A stretch of 64,000 bases of DNA, from positions 1-64,000 of the forward strand of contig DATAKK010000015.1 in the NCBI GenBank assembly GCA_036261615.1. Direction: 5' to 3'. The translations under genes were made by a program, and so were the position numbers. This stretch comes from JAJYQH01 sp036261615 (GTDB lineage Bacteria > Actinomycetota > Actinomycetes > Propionibacteriales > Propionibacteriaceae). Shown here piece after piece: positions 16,390 to 25,152 of the stretch. The notes below the pieces were generated by a model that saw only the letters and a program-made list of their open reading frames with translations, searched no databases and was not told where the DNA came from. Every line of letters begins with the position of its first letter. Position 1 is the stretch's first letter.

Positions 16390-16779
16390 ATGCCACTGGT
16401 CCGCGTCGACATGCACGCCGAGTTGGCCGACAAGCAGCAAGCCCTGAGCAAGGCCATTCACGACGGCCTGGTGAGCGGGCTGCCGATGCCGGCGGACGAC
16501 CTCTTTCAGATCTTCCGGCTGCACCAGCCGGGCGAACTCGTCTACACGAAGACCTTCCCGGACGCCGACCGGTCCGACATCGTCTTCGTCCAGATCCTGC
16601 TCGCCGACATCTATCAGCCGGACGACAAGCAACGCATGTACCAGCACGTCGTCGGCAACATTGCGGCGCTCGGGATCAAACCCGACAACGTGCTCATCGC
16701 GGTCACCGAGAATTCGGGTCCGGACTGGTGTGCGCCGTCGAAGGATTGGGCGCCTCAGGAGAGCGGACAGCGGGTCTGA
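16390..16779 (+). CDS. Tautomerase-superfamily protein
   Basis: A 129-residue protein starting MPLVRVDMHAEL, so Pro1 is available as the catalytic base after methionine removal. IFRLHQPGELVYTKTFPDADRSD and FVQILLADIYQPDDKQRMY match the longer, double-length tautomerase family rather than the 62-residue 4-oxalocrotonate type. AAGGAG precedes the ATG. As the last gene of the transport operon it probably acts on an unsaturated keto acid formed from the imported sugar; the reaction is inferred. Confidence 0.85.
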   Translation: MPLVRVDMHAELADKQQALSKAIHDGLVSGLPMPADDLFQIFRLHQPGELVYTKTFPDADRSDIVFVQILLADIYQPDDKQRMYQHVVGNIAALGIKPDNVLIAVTENSGPDWCAPSKDWAPQESGQRV

Positions 16780-16787
16780 GCCGGGCA

Positions 16788-16828
16788 CCGGAGGCCGCCG
16801 GAAAGGCGTGAGCGGAGGCGGCCTCCGG
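16788..16828 (+). terminator. Terminator hairpin of the sugar operon
   Basis: CCGGAGGCCG (16788-16797) pairs with CGGCCTCCGG (16819-16828), directly after the tautomerase stop. A shorter overlapping palindrome at 16813-16827 offers an alternative fold. Confidence 0.65.
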
Positions 16829-16887
16829 CGCGGAATGCGCTCGCTTACACTGCACACCGACCGGACTCTCCACTGAGGGGTAACACC

Positions 16888-18102
16888 ATGGCGCGACGAC
16901 TGAAGGGAGCTTCTTCGGCCGATACCAGAAGCGCCATCCTCGACCTCATCCGCTCGAGCGGGCAGATCAGCCGCACGCAGCTCGCGGAGCGGTCGGGGCT
17001 CACCGAATCGACGATCTCCAAGGTGGTCAGGGGACTGATCGACCGGGGTCTGGTGATCGAGGGCGGCCATGGGGCGTCCACCGGCGGCAAGCGGCCGGTG
17101 CTCCTCGAACTCAACCGGTGCTCCCGCTGGGCGGTCGGGCTGTCGCTCGACTTCGCCCGCATCTCCATCGTCCTGTGCGACATCTTCGGCAACGTCGTGC
17201 ACAGCGACATCCTCCGCGGCGCCGGCGACGACCCCCCGCAGCGCGTCATCGACCGGGTGTCCAGCGACCTCGCCCGGTTCCTCGAGCGGCACGAGATCGC
17301 CGCCCGCGACGTGATCGGCATCGGGGTCTCGGACGCCGGCCGCATCGACGCGTCCGGGCGCTCGCTCAGGTCGTCACGGCAGGCGTCCGGGTGGGAGGAC
17401 TTCGACGTCGAAGCGGCGCTGGGGGAACGCTCGGGCCTGCCGGTGAAGCTCGAGAACGACGCGAACTGCGCCGCGCTGGGAGAGTTCTGGTCAGGCCGCA
17501 TCCCGTCGGCCGACGACTTCGTCACCCTCTACATGGCGAGCGGCATCGGCATCGGATTCATCACCAACGGCGACGTCTACCGGGGAGCGTCGTCCAACGC
17601 GGGCGAGATCGGGCACCTCAGCCTCGACATCGACGGTCCCGCCTGCGACTGCGGCTCCCGGGGCTGCCTCGAGGTGCTCGCGACGCCGGCGGCCGTCGTC
17701 CGGGACGCCCGCGCGAACCCCGACCTGTGGCGTCGGGTCAGCGCCGATGGGCCACCCGAGAGCACCCGCACCGCGTTCTCGGCGATCGCCACCGCCGCCG
17801 TGGCGGGTGATGCGGATGCCGCCGCGCTCATCCGCAAGTCGGCCCGCTACGTCGCCATCGCCGTCCTCGGGCTCACCAACGTCCTCGACCTCGACCGGGT
17901 CGTGCTCGCGGGACCGGGCTTCGCGATCGCCGGCGAGATCTACCTCGAGACCGTGAGCGACACCCTCGGGCGGCTCGCGTTCATGCGCCGGGTGCACCCG
18001 GTCACGGTGCAGATGGGCGACACCGGTCCGCAGACCGCGGCGCGCGGAGCGGCGTCCGTCGTGCTCCACAGCCACCTCACGCCGCACCACGTGCGGGAGT
18101 GA
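16888..18102 (+). CDS. ROK-family transcriptional regulator
   Basis: A 404-residue regulator. Residues 15-75 form a winged helix (RTQLAERSGLTESTISKVVR) with a GGKRPVLLELN wing-to-ROK junction. The sugar-kinase-like body shows VKLENDANCAALGEFW, a degenerate ATP loop, and the ROK zinc site CDCGSRGCLE. Members repress sugar uptake genes and release DNA on sugar binding. TACACT at 16847-16852 is a -10 candidate, and GAGGGG precedes the ATG. It lies just behind the transport/oxidation operon, which it probably controls. Confidence 0.92.
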   Translation: MARRLKGASSADTRSAILDLIRSSGQISRTQLAERSGLTESTISKVVRGLIDRGLVIEGGHGASTGGKRPVLLELNRCSRWAVGLSLDFARISIVLCDIFGNVVHSDILRGAGDDPPQRVIDRVSSDLARFLERHEIAARDVIGIGVSDAGRIDASGRSLRSSRQASGWEDFDVEAALGERSGLPVKLENDANCAALGEFWSGRIPSADDFVTLYMASGIGIGFITNGDVYRGASSNAGEIGHLSLDIDGPACDCGSRGCLEVLATPAAVVRDARANPDLWRRVSADGPPESTRTAFSAIATAAVAGDADAAALIRKSARYVAIAVLGLTNVLDLDRVVLAGPGFAIAGEIYLETVSDTLGRLAFMRRVHPVTVQMGDTGPQTAARGAASVVLHSHLTPHHVRE

Positions 18103-18109
18103 GCGGGCA

Positions 18110-18934
18110 ATGATCAGTGACGAGGCGCTCAGCGCCATGGCCCACGCCCTGACGAGGGTCGCGGGCATCGAGGCCGTCGCCCTCGGCGGCAGCCGGGCGC
18201 GGGGGACGCACCGGCCGGACTCCGACGTCGACCTCGCCCTGTACTACGACCGGACGCGGCTCGACGTCGAGGCCCTCCGCGCGCTGGCCCGCGAGCTGAC
18301 CGGTCGCGACGTCGCGGTGGCCGGGCCGGGCGGCTGGGGACCCTGGGTCGACGGGGGCGCCTGGCTCGACGTGGGCGGGACGCCGGTGGACTGGATCCTG
18401 CGCGACGTCGAGCGCGTGCGAGCGCAGCGCGACCGCGCGATCCGGGGCGAGTTCGCCTTCCACAACCAGCCGGGCCACCCCCTGGGTTTCCTCGACGTGA
18501 GCTACGTCGGCGAGGCGGTGGCCTGCCGGCCGCTCGTCGACCCCGGCGGTCTCATCCGCGAGTTGCGCTCCGGCGTCGTCCCCTATCCCGAGCCGCTGCG
18601 CGCCGCGATGATCGCCAACCTCTGGCAGGCGGGCTTCCTGCTGGACGCCGCGGGCAAGGGGGCCGGACGCCGCGACGTCGCCTACGTCGCCCTGTGCTGC
18701 AGCACGGCCGCCATGATCTGTGCCCACGCCTGGCACGCCGCCGCGGGCGTCTGGGTGCTCAACGAGAAGGACCTCGTCCCCTCCGTGAGCCGGCTCGGGC
18801 TCGACACGGGCACCTTCGTCGAGGACGCCCAGGCGGCCCTGCACCACCTGGACGCCGACGAGGGGTCGCTGCGCTCGGCCATCGCCCTCATGCGCGCCGC
18901 CGTCGAGGCCACCTCGGCCCGGATTGGCCCGTGA
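18110..18934 (+). CDS. Nucleotidyltransferase-domain protein
   Basis: A 274-residue protein. The polymerase-beta-type motif is ALGGSRARGTHRPDSDVDLA (GG-S then D-x-D), and a further aspartate falls in PVDWILRDVERV, completing the metal triad. The rest is helical, with RAAMIANLWQAGF and a cysteine-rich CCSTAAMICAHAWH. Such proteins adenylylate small molecules or proteins, including antibiotics; the target is not predictable. It begins seven bases after the ROK stop, on the same strand, but a functional link is doubtful. Confidence 0.8.
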   Translation: MISDEALSAMAHALTRVAGIEAVALGGSRARGTHRPDSDVDLALYYDRTRLDVEALRALARELTGRDVAVAGPGGWGPWVDGGAWLDVGGTPVDWILRDVERVRAQRDRAIRGEFAFHNQPGHPLGFLDVSYVGEAVACRPLVDPGGLIRELRSGVVPYPEPLRAAMIANLWQAGFLLDAAGKGAGRRDVAYVALCCSTAAMICAHAWHAAAGVWVLNEKDLVPSVSRLGLDTGTFVEDAQAALHHLDADEGSLRSAIALMRAAVEATSARIGP

Positions 18935-19401
18935 CCCATGCGGCCGAACTCGGCGGTGGGGACAGCGCGGCCCTAACGAATGGCTGAGACCCTGACCTTG
19001 GCGTCATCTCCCTCCCCACAGCCTGGGCCATCGGGTTGCTGGAGGGTCGGTGTCACGGTGCGGGTGAGCGTCGGGAGGAGGTGCGTGCCAGAGCGGTCGC
19101 AAGCCGTGATGGTCACCCTCGACGCCGTGAAGTTGCGCACCTCAGGACGCCAGCGGGGTCCAAGCCGTGAGCAGAGGCCCGAAATGCGCAACTTCGCGGC
19201 TGCTGGGCATGCTTCCGCATCCCGGCTCAATGGGACAGCTGGGAAGTTCGGCAGGTCAACACGCCGCCAGAACTTCCAGCCGACCAGAACGAAGGCCGCC
19301 GGGCTCCGGGTGCGTCCACGGCGGGGGACGCCGGGTTGTGAACGGTCCCATCGGCCCGCGAGGATGGGAGGACCATCCCCACGCCCCCGAGTAGGACCCC
19401 C
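18935..19401. other. Long intergenic region with two stem-loops
   Basis: 467 bases with no credible gene; a 144-codon open frame from 18980 has no ribosome site or recognisable domain. It contains the hairpin at 19124-19200 and a second stem, GCTGGGAAGTTC/GAACTTCCAGC (19238-19249 and 19270-19280, one bulge). The MFS promoter must lie near the right end. Confidence 0.6.
19124..19200. repeat. Intergenic hairpin with GAAGTTGCGCA arms
   Basis: GAAGTTGCGCA (19129-19139) pairs exactly with TGCGCAACTTC (19185-19195). Flanking GCCG/CGGC extends the stem to 19124-19200 with one mismatch. The loop is 45 bases. No second copy was seen in the window. Confidence 0.7.
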
Positions 19402-20694
19402 ATGGCCACAGTGACCTCCGCGCCGCCTTCGACCGGGGGCTCCACCGCCGGCCAGAGCCTCACCCGGTGGCGCGCGGCCCTGGTCACCGTGTTCTTCGGC
19501 GCGGGGATCGCCGTCGCCAGCTGGGTGACCCGGACGCCGGCCATCCGCGACGCGCTGCACGCGAGCACGGCTGAGATGGGGCTCATCATCGGCGGCTCGT
19601 CGGTCGGGTCGATCATCGGCATCAGCCTCGGCAGCCCGCTCGTGGCGCGCCGCGGCGCCCGGTTCGTCATCGTCACCGGCATGTCGTGCGTGGCGCTCGG
19701 CCTCAGCGTCATGGCGCTCGGGGTCGTCGTCACCCACGCGGTGGTCGTGGCGCTCGGCCTGGCGATGTTCGGCTACGGCATGGGCACCGGCGAGATCGGC
19801 AACAACGTCTCGGGCGTGGAACTGGAGGCCCGCATGGGCCGCAGCGTCATTCCCGGCCTGCACGGCTCCTACAGCCTCGGCACGGTGATCGGCGGCATCG
19901 CGGGCCTGGTGGCGAACCGCTGGGCGCTCCCCGTGGCCGCCCACCTGCTCGTCGCCGCCGTGGCGATCGCCGGTGCCGCGATCTTCTGGGTGTCGCGCCA
20001 GGTGCGGCCCGACACCGGTCGGGTGCACCGGACGCCGGCGGCCACCGTCCCGCCGCAGGCACTCCCCGGCTCGGCATCCGCCCCGGCCGCCCGGCAGCCG
20101 CGCTTCCGGTGGCTGGACCGGCGCCTCGTGGGCCTGGCGGTCATCATCCTGGGCATGGCCCTGGCGGAGGGGTCGGCCAACGACTGGCTGCCGCTCATCG
20201 TCGTCGATGGTTACGGCTCCAACGCCGCGGTCGGATCGATCGTCTTCTCCTTCTTCGGCCTCGCGATGGCCGTCGGACGCCTGGGCGGCGGGGGCGCGAT
20301 CGACCGGTTCGGGCGGGCGCCGGTGATGCGGGTGAGCGCGGTCGTGGCGGCCGTCGGCATCGTCACGGTGATCGTCGCCCCCACCCTGTGGGTGGCGGGC
20401 GCCGGCGTCCTGCTGTGGGGGGTCGGGTGCGCGCTCGGGTTCCCCGTCGCCCTGTCGGCAGCCGGGGAGAACTCACGGTTCGCGGCGCAGCGGGCCGGCT
20501 TCGTGGCCACCGCCGGATACGCGGCGTTCCTCGTCGGGCCGCCGGTGCTCGGCTTCCTCGGCCAGCACATCGGCATCCGGCACGCGATCGTCGTCGTGCT
20601 CGCCGTGGTGCTGGTCACCGTGTTCGTCGCCGGGGCCGCGCGCCCGGCACCCGCGGGGGGAGCCGGTCACGACCCCGCGCCCGAGCCGGCCTAG
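19402..20694 (+). CDS. MFS transporter
   Basis: A 430-residue membrane protein with about 12 predicted helices in two halves, joined by a proline-rich loop near residues 205-240. GIAVASWVTRTPAIRDAL at the first helix and GSSVGSIIGISLGSPLVARRGAR, an MFS motif-A variant, match the FucP/YbjJ-like branch often annotated as sugar or unknown MFS. The substrate is unknown. ATG 19402 fits the first helix. The last four bases overlap the convergent mannosyltransferase. Confidence 0.85.
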   Translation: MATVTSAPPSTGGSTAGQSLTRWRAALVTVFFGAGIAVASWVTRTPAIRDALHASTAEMGLIIGGSSVGSIIGISLGSPLVARRGARFVIVTGMSCVALGLSVMALGVVVTHAVVVALGLAMFGYGMGTGEIGNNVSGVELEARMGRSVIPGLHGSYSLGTVIGGIAGLVANRWALPVAAHLLVAAVAIAGAAIFWVSRQVRPDTGRVHRTPAATVPPQALPGSASAPAARQPRFRWLDRRLVGLAVIILGMALAEGSANDWLPLIVVDGYGSNAAVGSIVFSFFGLAMAVGRLGGGGAIDRFGRAPVMRVSAVVAAVGIVTVIVAPTLWVAGAGVLLWGVGCALGFPVALSAAGENSRFAAQRAGFVATAGYAAFLVGPPVLGFLGQHIGIRHAIVVVLAVVLVTVFVAGAARPAPAGGAGHDPAPEPA

Positions 20695-22361
20695 ATCCAG
20701 CTGGGGAACCACATCCGCAGCAGCCACGCGTGCCGGGTGAGCAACTGGTCGGTGTAGATCGGGTACATGAAGGCGAAGTTGAGCACGACCAGCGAGACCA
20801 GGCCGCCGACGATGAGCGAATTCCGCCGTCGGTGCGGCCCGTCCACCGGACCGATGATCCGACCCATCATCATCGCCAGGACGATGGCGGTGAACGGGAT
20901 GATGCAGATCGCGTAGAAGAAGAACACCGGCCGGTCGTCGTACTTGAACCACGGGATCCACGTGCTGAACGCGGCCACGATCGGCGCCACCACCCGCAGG
21001 TCGCGCCCGGCCACCCACAGCACCAACGCCGCGACGAGGGCGATCGCGGCCATCCACCACAGCACCGGCGTCCCGGCGCCGGAGATCACCCGCAGGCAGG
21101 TGTCGTTGACCGCCTTGCAGCCCTGGACCCCCGGTTTGATGTCGTTGACGGCGTCCAGCCCGATCGGGCGCACCATGAACAGCCACCCCGCCGGGTTGGC
21201 GTTGTAGGTGTGCGTCTGCTCCTTCATGTAGGTGCCGGTGTGGAACTGGTAGATCTCGTAGTGGTAGTAGAGCAGCGACGCCAGCGGGCGTCCCAGATGC
21301 GCGACCAGCCAGTCGTGGTGCCGCGCCATGATCGAGGCCCCGGACGCCGGTTGCGCGCCCCACTGCCGGTCCCACCCGCCCTGGGTCACCAGCCAGCCGG
21401 TCCACGTCGCGAGGTAGACCGGGATCGCGACGGCCACCAGCTGGATGAACGCCGGGACGCCGTCGCGCAGCAGGGCCCACCACGACCGGCGTCCGGCGCC
21501 CGCGAGGTTGCGGGAGGCACGGTCCCAGAGCACGGCGAGGATGCCGAACGACGCGAGCACGAACACCGAGTTCCATTTGACCCCGCAGGCGAGGCCGAAG
21601 GTGATCCCGGCGGCGAGCCGCCACGGGCGCCACCACAGCCGGGGTCCGAACGCCCCGCCGAGGTCGTCGAGCCCTCGGGCGCGCAGGTGGTCGGCGAGCC
21701 GGTGCCGGAACCAGTCGCGGTCGCGCACGGCGAGGCCCACCGCGATGACGAGCAGCGCCGCCTGGAAGATGTCGAGCAGGCCGATCCGGCTCATCGTGAA
21801 CGACAACCCGTCGAAGGTGAGCAGGACGCCCGCCAGCCCGCCGATGAGCGTGGAGCGCGACAGCCGGCGTCCGAGCCGGATCGTCGCGGCGATCATGATC
21901 GTGCCCGCGACGAGGGACGGGAACCGCCAGCCGAACGAGTTCATGCCGAACGCCCACTCGCCCAGGGCGATGAACCACTTGCCGAGCGGGGGGTGGACGA
22001 CGAACTCCGCGCCGGGGGTGAAGCCGAGCGAAGGGGTCGCGTAGACGTTGGGACTGCCGCTGGCGATCGAGGGGTTGGCGATCTTGAGCGGGTCGGGCCA
22101 GGACGCCTCGTAGCCGAGGTGCAGCAGGGTCCAGGCGTCCTTGGGGTAGTACGTCTCGTCGAAGATCAGGTACCCGGGACGCCGGATGTCGATGAGCCGG
22201 ATGACGAACGCGAGGCCCGAGATGACCAGCGTCACCACCCAGGCCTGCCACCGGTCGGTCAGTTGGCGCCCGTCGTCGAGAAGATCGACGACCCGGGGGG
22301 TGAGGAGGCGGGCGGCGGGCCGGTCGTGTCGTGGCGCGGCGTCCACCTCCCCTGCAGTCAC
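20691..22361 (-). CDS. Dolichyl-phosphate-mannose--protein mannosyltransferase (PMT)
   Basis: A 556-residue membrane enzyme transferring mannose from a polyprenyl-phosphate donor to exported proteins, as in the actinobacterial Sec-coupled O-mannosylation pathway. After the first helix comes the acidic catalytic motif YLIFDETYYPKDAWTLL, then HPPLGKWFIALGEWAFGMN. GVKWNS and the C-terminal helices (FFFYAICIIPFTAIVLAMMMG) fit the family. GTG 22361 lies seven bases after a minus-strand TACACT, so the mRNA is probably leaderless. It is divergent from rsmI, the standard actinobacterial arrangement. Confidence 0.92.
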   Translation of the reverse strand: MTAGEVDAAPRHDRPAARLLTPRVVDLLDDGRQLTDRWQAWVVTLVISGLAFVIRLIDIRRPGYLIFDETYYPKDAWTLLHLGYEASWPDPLKIANPSIASGSPNVYATPSLGFTPGAEFVVHPPLGKWFIALGEWAFGMNSFGWRFPSLVAGTIMIAATIRLGRRLSRSTLIGGLAGVLLTFDGLSFTMSRIGLLDIFQAALLVIAVGLAVRDRDWFRHRLADHLRARGLDDLGGAFGPRLWWRPWRLAAGITFGLACGVKWNSVFVLASFGILAVLWDRASRNLAGAGRRSWWALLRDGVPAFIQLVAVAIPVYLATWTGWLVTQGGWDRQWGAQPASGASIMARHHDWLVAHLGRPLASLLYYHYEIYQFHTGTYMKEQTHTYNANPAGWLFMVRPIGLDAVNDIKPGVQGCKAVNDTCLRVISGAGTPVLWWMAAIALVAALVLWVAGRDLRVVAPIVAAFSTWIPWFKYDDRPVFFFYAICIIPFTAIVLAMMMGRIIGPVDGPHRRRNSLIVGGLVSLVVLNFAFMYPIYTDQLLTRHAWLLRMWFPSWI

Positions 22362-22412
22362 GCGGCCCAGTGTAGGGGGAGGTCCTTGCCAGTCATCCGC
22401 CAGAATGGGCGA

Positions 22413-23360
22413 GTGGATTCGCCCGTGGACCAGACCGCCGACCCCGGCGAGGCGCCGTTCGACCCGGCGGACGCCGTGCCGGACGACCCGCGGCTGCGCT
22501 CCCGGTTGAGAAGTTCCGACGGGCGCGGGCGGGTGGTGCTGGCCGCCACACCGATCGGCGACCGGCTGGACGCGTCCACCGCCCTGCGCCACGCCCTGCA
22601 GCACGCGGACATCGTCGCCGCCGAGGACACCCGCCGCCTGCACACCCTGCTGCTCCGGCTCGGCGTGCAGACCGACGCCCAGGTGGTGAGCTTCTTCGAG
22701 GGCAACGAGGCCGAGCGGACGCCGCGGCTGGTGGAGGCCTGCCTGGCCGGCCAGAGTGTGGTGGTGGCCACGGACGCCGGCATGCCCTCGGTGTCCGACC
22801 CCGGCTACCGGCTGGTGCGCGCGGCCCTGGACGCCGGCGTCGAGGTGACCTCGGTGCCCGGACCCTCCGCCGTGCTCACCGCGCTCGCGCTGTCGGGGCT
22901 TCCGGTCGACCGGTTCTGCTTCGAGGGGTTCGTGTCGCGCAAGGCGGGGGAGCGGCGCCGGCACCTCGAGTCGCTGGCCGCCGAGCCCCGCACCATGGTG
23001 TTCTTCGAGGCGCCGCACCGGCTCGCCGACTTCCTCGCGGACGCCGCCCGCGTGCTGGGAGCCGACCGGCCGGCGGCCGTCTGCCGGGAGCTCTCGAAGC
23101 CGCACGAGGAGGTGCGCCGCGGCGGTCTCGGCGAACTGAGCGAGTGGGCGTCCGCGGGCGTTCGCGGCGAGGTGACGGTCGTCATCGCGGGCGCACCCGC
23201 CGGCGTCCCGGACCCCGGGGACGCGCTGGCCCTGGTGACGGCCCGGGTCGCGGCCGGGGAGAAGCTCTCCTCGGCGGTCGCCGGGGTGGCCGCCGCCACC
23301 GGCGCCAACCGCAAGCAGCTGTACCAGGCGGCACTCGACCAGCGGAAGGCCGGCTCGTGA
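22413..23360 (+). CDS. rsmI: 16S rRNA C1402 ribose-2'-O-methyltransferase
   Basis: Methylates the 2'-hydroxyl of C1402 in the decoding centre using S-adenosylmethionine. Core motifs: VVLAATPIGDRLDAS, VAAEDTRRLHTLL, DAGMPSVSDPGYRLV, TSVPGPSAVLTALALSG and FCFEGFVSRKAGERRR. The chosen GTG 22413 gives 315 residues with an N-terminal extension of about 38; it sits six bases after CAGAAT, in keeping with leaderless expression. A shorter start near 22533 is conceivable. It begins a four-gene run with tatD, rsmA and ispE. Confidence 0.93.
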   Translation: MDSPVDQTADPGEAPFDPADAVPDDPRLRSRLRSSDGRGRVVLAATPIGDRLDASTALRHALQHADIVAAEDTRRLHTLLLRLGVQTDAQVVSFFEGNEAERTPRLVEACLAGQSVVVATDAGMPSVSDPGYRLVRAALDAGVEVTSVPGPSAVLTALALSGLPVDRFCFEGFVSRKAGERRRHLESLAAEPRTMVFFEAPHRLADFLADAARVLGADRPAAVCRELSKPHEEVRRGGLGELSEWASAGVRGEVTVVIAGAPAGVPDPGDALALVTARVAAGEKLSSAVAGVAAATGANRKQLYQAALDQRKAGS

Positions 23361-24253
23361 CCCATCCCCTCGACCTGCTCGCGCAGCACCGGCTGCCGGG
23401 CCTGCCCGAGCCGTTGCCCTCGGTCGTCATCGACTCGCACACCCACGCCGACACGACCGAGGAGCACTCGCACCTCGACCCCGACGCGTCGCTCGCGCTG
23501 GCGGCGTCCGTCGGGATCGCCGGGTTCGTCCAGGTGGGCTGCGACGTGCCGGGATCCGAGTACGCGGTCGACCTCGCGGCGCGGCGGCCGGAGGTGGTCG
23601 CCGCGGTGGCCATCCACCCGAACGACGCCGCCCGGGCCGGGGACGGGCTGGAGGCGATGATCGCCCGGATCGACGCGCTGGCGGCGTCCGGGTCGCACGT
23701 GCGGGCGGTCGGGGAGACCGGGCTCGACTACTACCGCACCCGCGACCCGCTGGGGCAGCGGCTGCAGCGGCACAGCTTCGCCCGGCACATCGACATCGCC
23801 CGCCGGCGCGACCTCACCCTGGTCATCCACGACCGCGACGCCCACGACGACGTGCTCGCGGTGCTGGACGCCGAGCCGCCGGCCCCGCGGGTGGTCATGC
23901 ACGCCTTCAGCGGGGACGCCGACGTCGCCCGGGCCTTCCTCGACCGGGGGGCATGGCTGAGCTTCCCCGGCGTCGTCACCTTCGGCAACGCCCCGACGCT
24001 CCGGGAGGCGCTACGGGTGGTGCCGCTCGACCGGATCCTCGTCGAGACGGACGCCCCCTACCTCACCCCGGTGCCGGCGCGGGGACGCCCCAACGCGCCC
24101 TACCTCGTGCCCCACCTCGTCCGGTTCGTCGCCGACCAGCTCGGCCGCCCGCTCGCCGAGGTCTGTGCGGCGCTGCTCGGCAACACCCACGCGGCCTTCG
24201 GCGGCCGCTGGGGGCACCCGGACGCCGTCGTCCCCCTCACGGAGCGGGCATGA
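23357..24253 (+). CDS. tatD: TatD-family metal-dependent DNase
   Basis: A 298-residue TIM-barrel hydrolase. Metal ligands are visible in VVIDSHTHAD (two His), AVGETGLDYYRT (Glu), LVIHDRDAHDD (His), VMHAFSG (His) and LVETDAPYL (Asp). Family members act as 3'-5' exonucleases in DNA repair or in breakdown of DNA. GTG 23357 overlaps the rsmI stop and ATGA links it to rsmA, so the three are co-translated. Confidence 0.93.
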   Translation: MTHPLDLLAQHRLPGLPEPLPSVVIDSHTHADTTEEHSHLDPDASLALAASVGIAGFVQVGCDVPGSEYAVDLAARRPEVVAAVAIHPNDAARAGDGLEAMIARIDALAASGSHVRAVGETGLDYYRTRDPLGQRLQRHSFARHIDIARRRDLTLVIHDRDAHDDVLAVLDAEPPAPRVVMHAFSGDADVARAFLDRGAWLSFPGVVTFGNAPTLREALRVVPLDRILVETDAPYLTPVPARGRPNAPYLVPHLVRFVADQLGRPLAEVCAALLGNTHAAFGGRWGHPDAVVPLTERA

Positions 24254-25116
24254 GCGGCCTGCTCGACCCGCGCACCATCCGCGCCCTGGCCGCCGAGCTC
24301 GACCTGCGTCCGACCAAGCAGCGCGGCCAGAACTTCGTGCACGACCCCAACACCGTGCGGCGGATCGTCGCGCTCAGCGGCATCGGCGCGGACGACGTCG
24401 TCCTTGAGGTCGGCCCGGGCCTCGGGTCGCTCACCCTCGGGTTGCTCGAGACCGGCGCGGAGGTGACGGCGATCGAGATCGAACCGTCGCTCGCCCGGCG
24501 GCTGCCGGTCACCGTGGCCGACCGGATGCCGGCGGCGTCCGAGCGGCTCCGGGTGGTCGAGTCGGACGCCCTCGACGTCACCGAGTTGCCGGGGCCGGCG
24601 CCCACCGCGGTCGTCGCCAACCTGCCGTACAACGTGTCGGTGCCGGTGCTCGTGCACCTGCTGAGCACCTTCGACAGCTGGCGCACCGGCCTGGTCATGG
24701 TGCAGCTGGAGGTGGCCGACCGGTTGGTGGCCCCGCCGGGATCGAAGGTGTACGGCGTCCCCAGCGCCAAGATGGCGTGGTTCGCCCGGGCCACCCGGGT
24801 GGGAACCGTGCCGCCCGCGGTGTTCTGGCCGGTGCCGAACGTCGACTCGGGGCTGGTGCGGATCGTCCGGCGCGAGCCGCCCGAGGTTCTGGGTGCCGAC
24901 GGGACGCCGGTCACCCGGGAGGCGACCTTCGCGGTCGTCGACGCCGCGTTCCAGCAGCGGCGCAAGATGCTCCGGTCGTCGCTGTCGGGGCTGTTCGGCG
25001 GGTCGGCCGCGGCGTCCGCGGCGCTCGAGGCCGCCGGCGTCGACCCGCAGGCGCGGGGCGAGGTGCTGTCGGTGGAGCAGTTCGCCCGGGTCGCCGCCCA
25101 GCTTCCCGCCCGCTGA
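24250..25116 (+). CDS. rsmA: 16S rRNA dimethyladenosine transferase
   Basis: Dimethylates A1518 and A1519 of 16S rRNA during small-subunit maturation; loss gives kasugamycin resistance. Motifs in order: KQRGQNFVHDPNTV, VLEVGPGLGSLTLGLL (SAM loop), VTAIEIEPSLA, and the catalytic VVANLPYNVSVPVL. The C-terminal helical domain contains QQRRKMLRSSL. 288 residues, normal. ATG 24250 overlaps the tatD stop. Confidence 0.96.
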   Translation: MSGLLDPRTIRALAAELDLRPTKQRGQNFVHDPNTVRRIVALSGIGADDVVLEVGPGLGSLTLGLLETGAEVTAIEIEPSLARRLPVTVADRMPAASERLRVVESDALDVTELPGPAPTAVVANLPYNVSVPVLVHLLSTFDSWRTGLVMVQLEVADRLVAPPGSKVYGVPSAKMAWFARATRVGTVPPAVFWPVPNVDSGLVRIVRREPPEVLGADGTPVTREATFAVVDAAFQQRRKMLRSSLSGLFGGSAAASAALEAAGVDPQARGEVLSVEQFARVAAQLPAR

Positions 25117-25152
25117 ACCCGAGGGTCCCGGGCGTCGGCTAGCCTGCCTTGG

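Noticed and set aside
18980..19414. Plus-strand frame of 144 codons in the gap before the MFS gene
   Set aside because: Overlaps two stem-loops and the MFS start, lacks a ribosome site and a recognisable domain, and has irregular amino-acid use.
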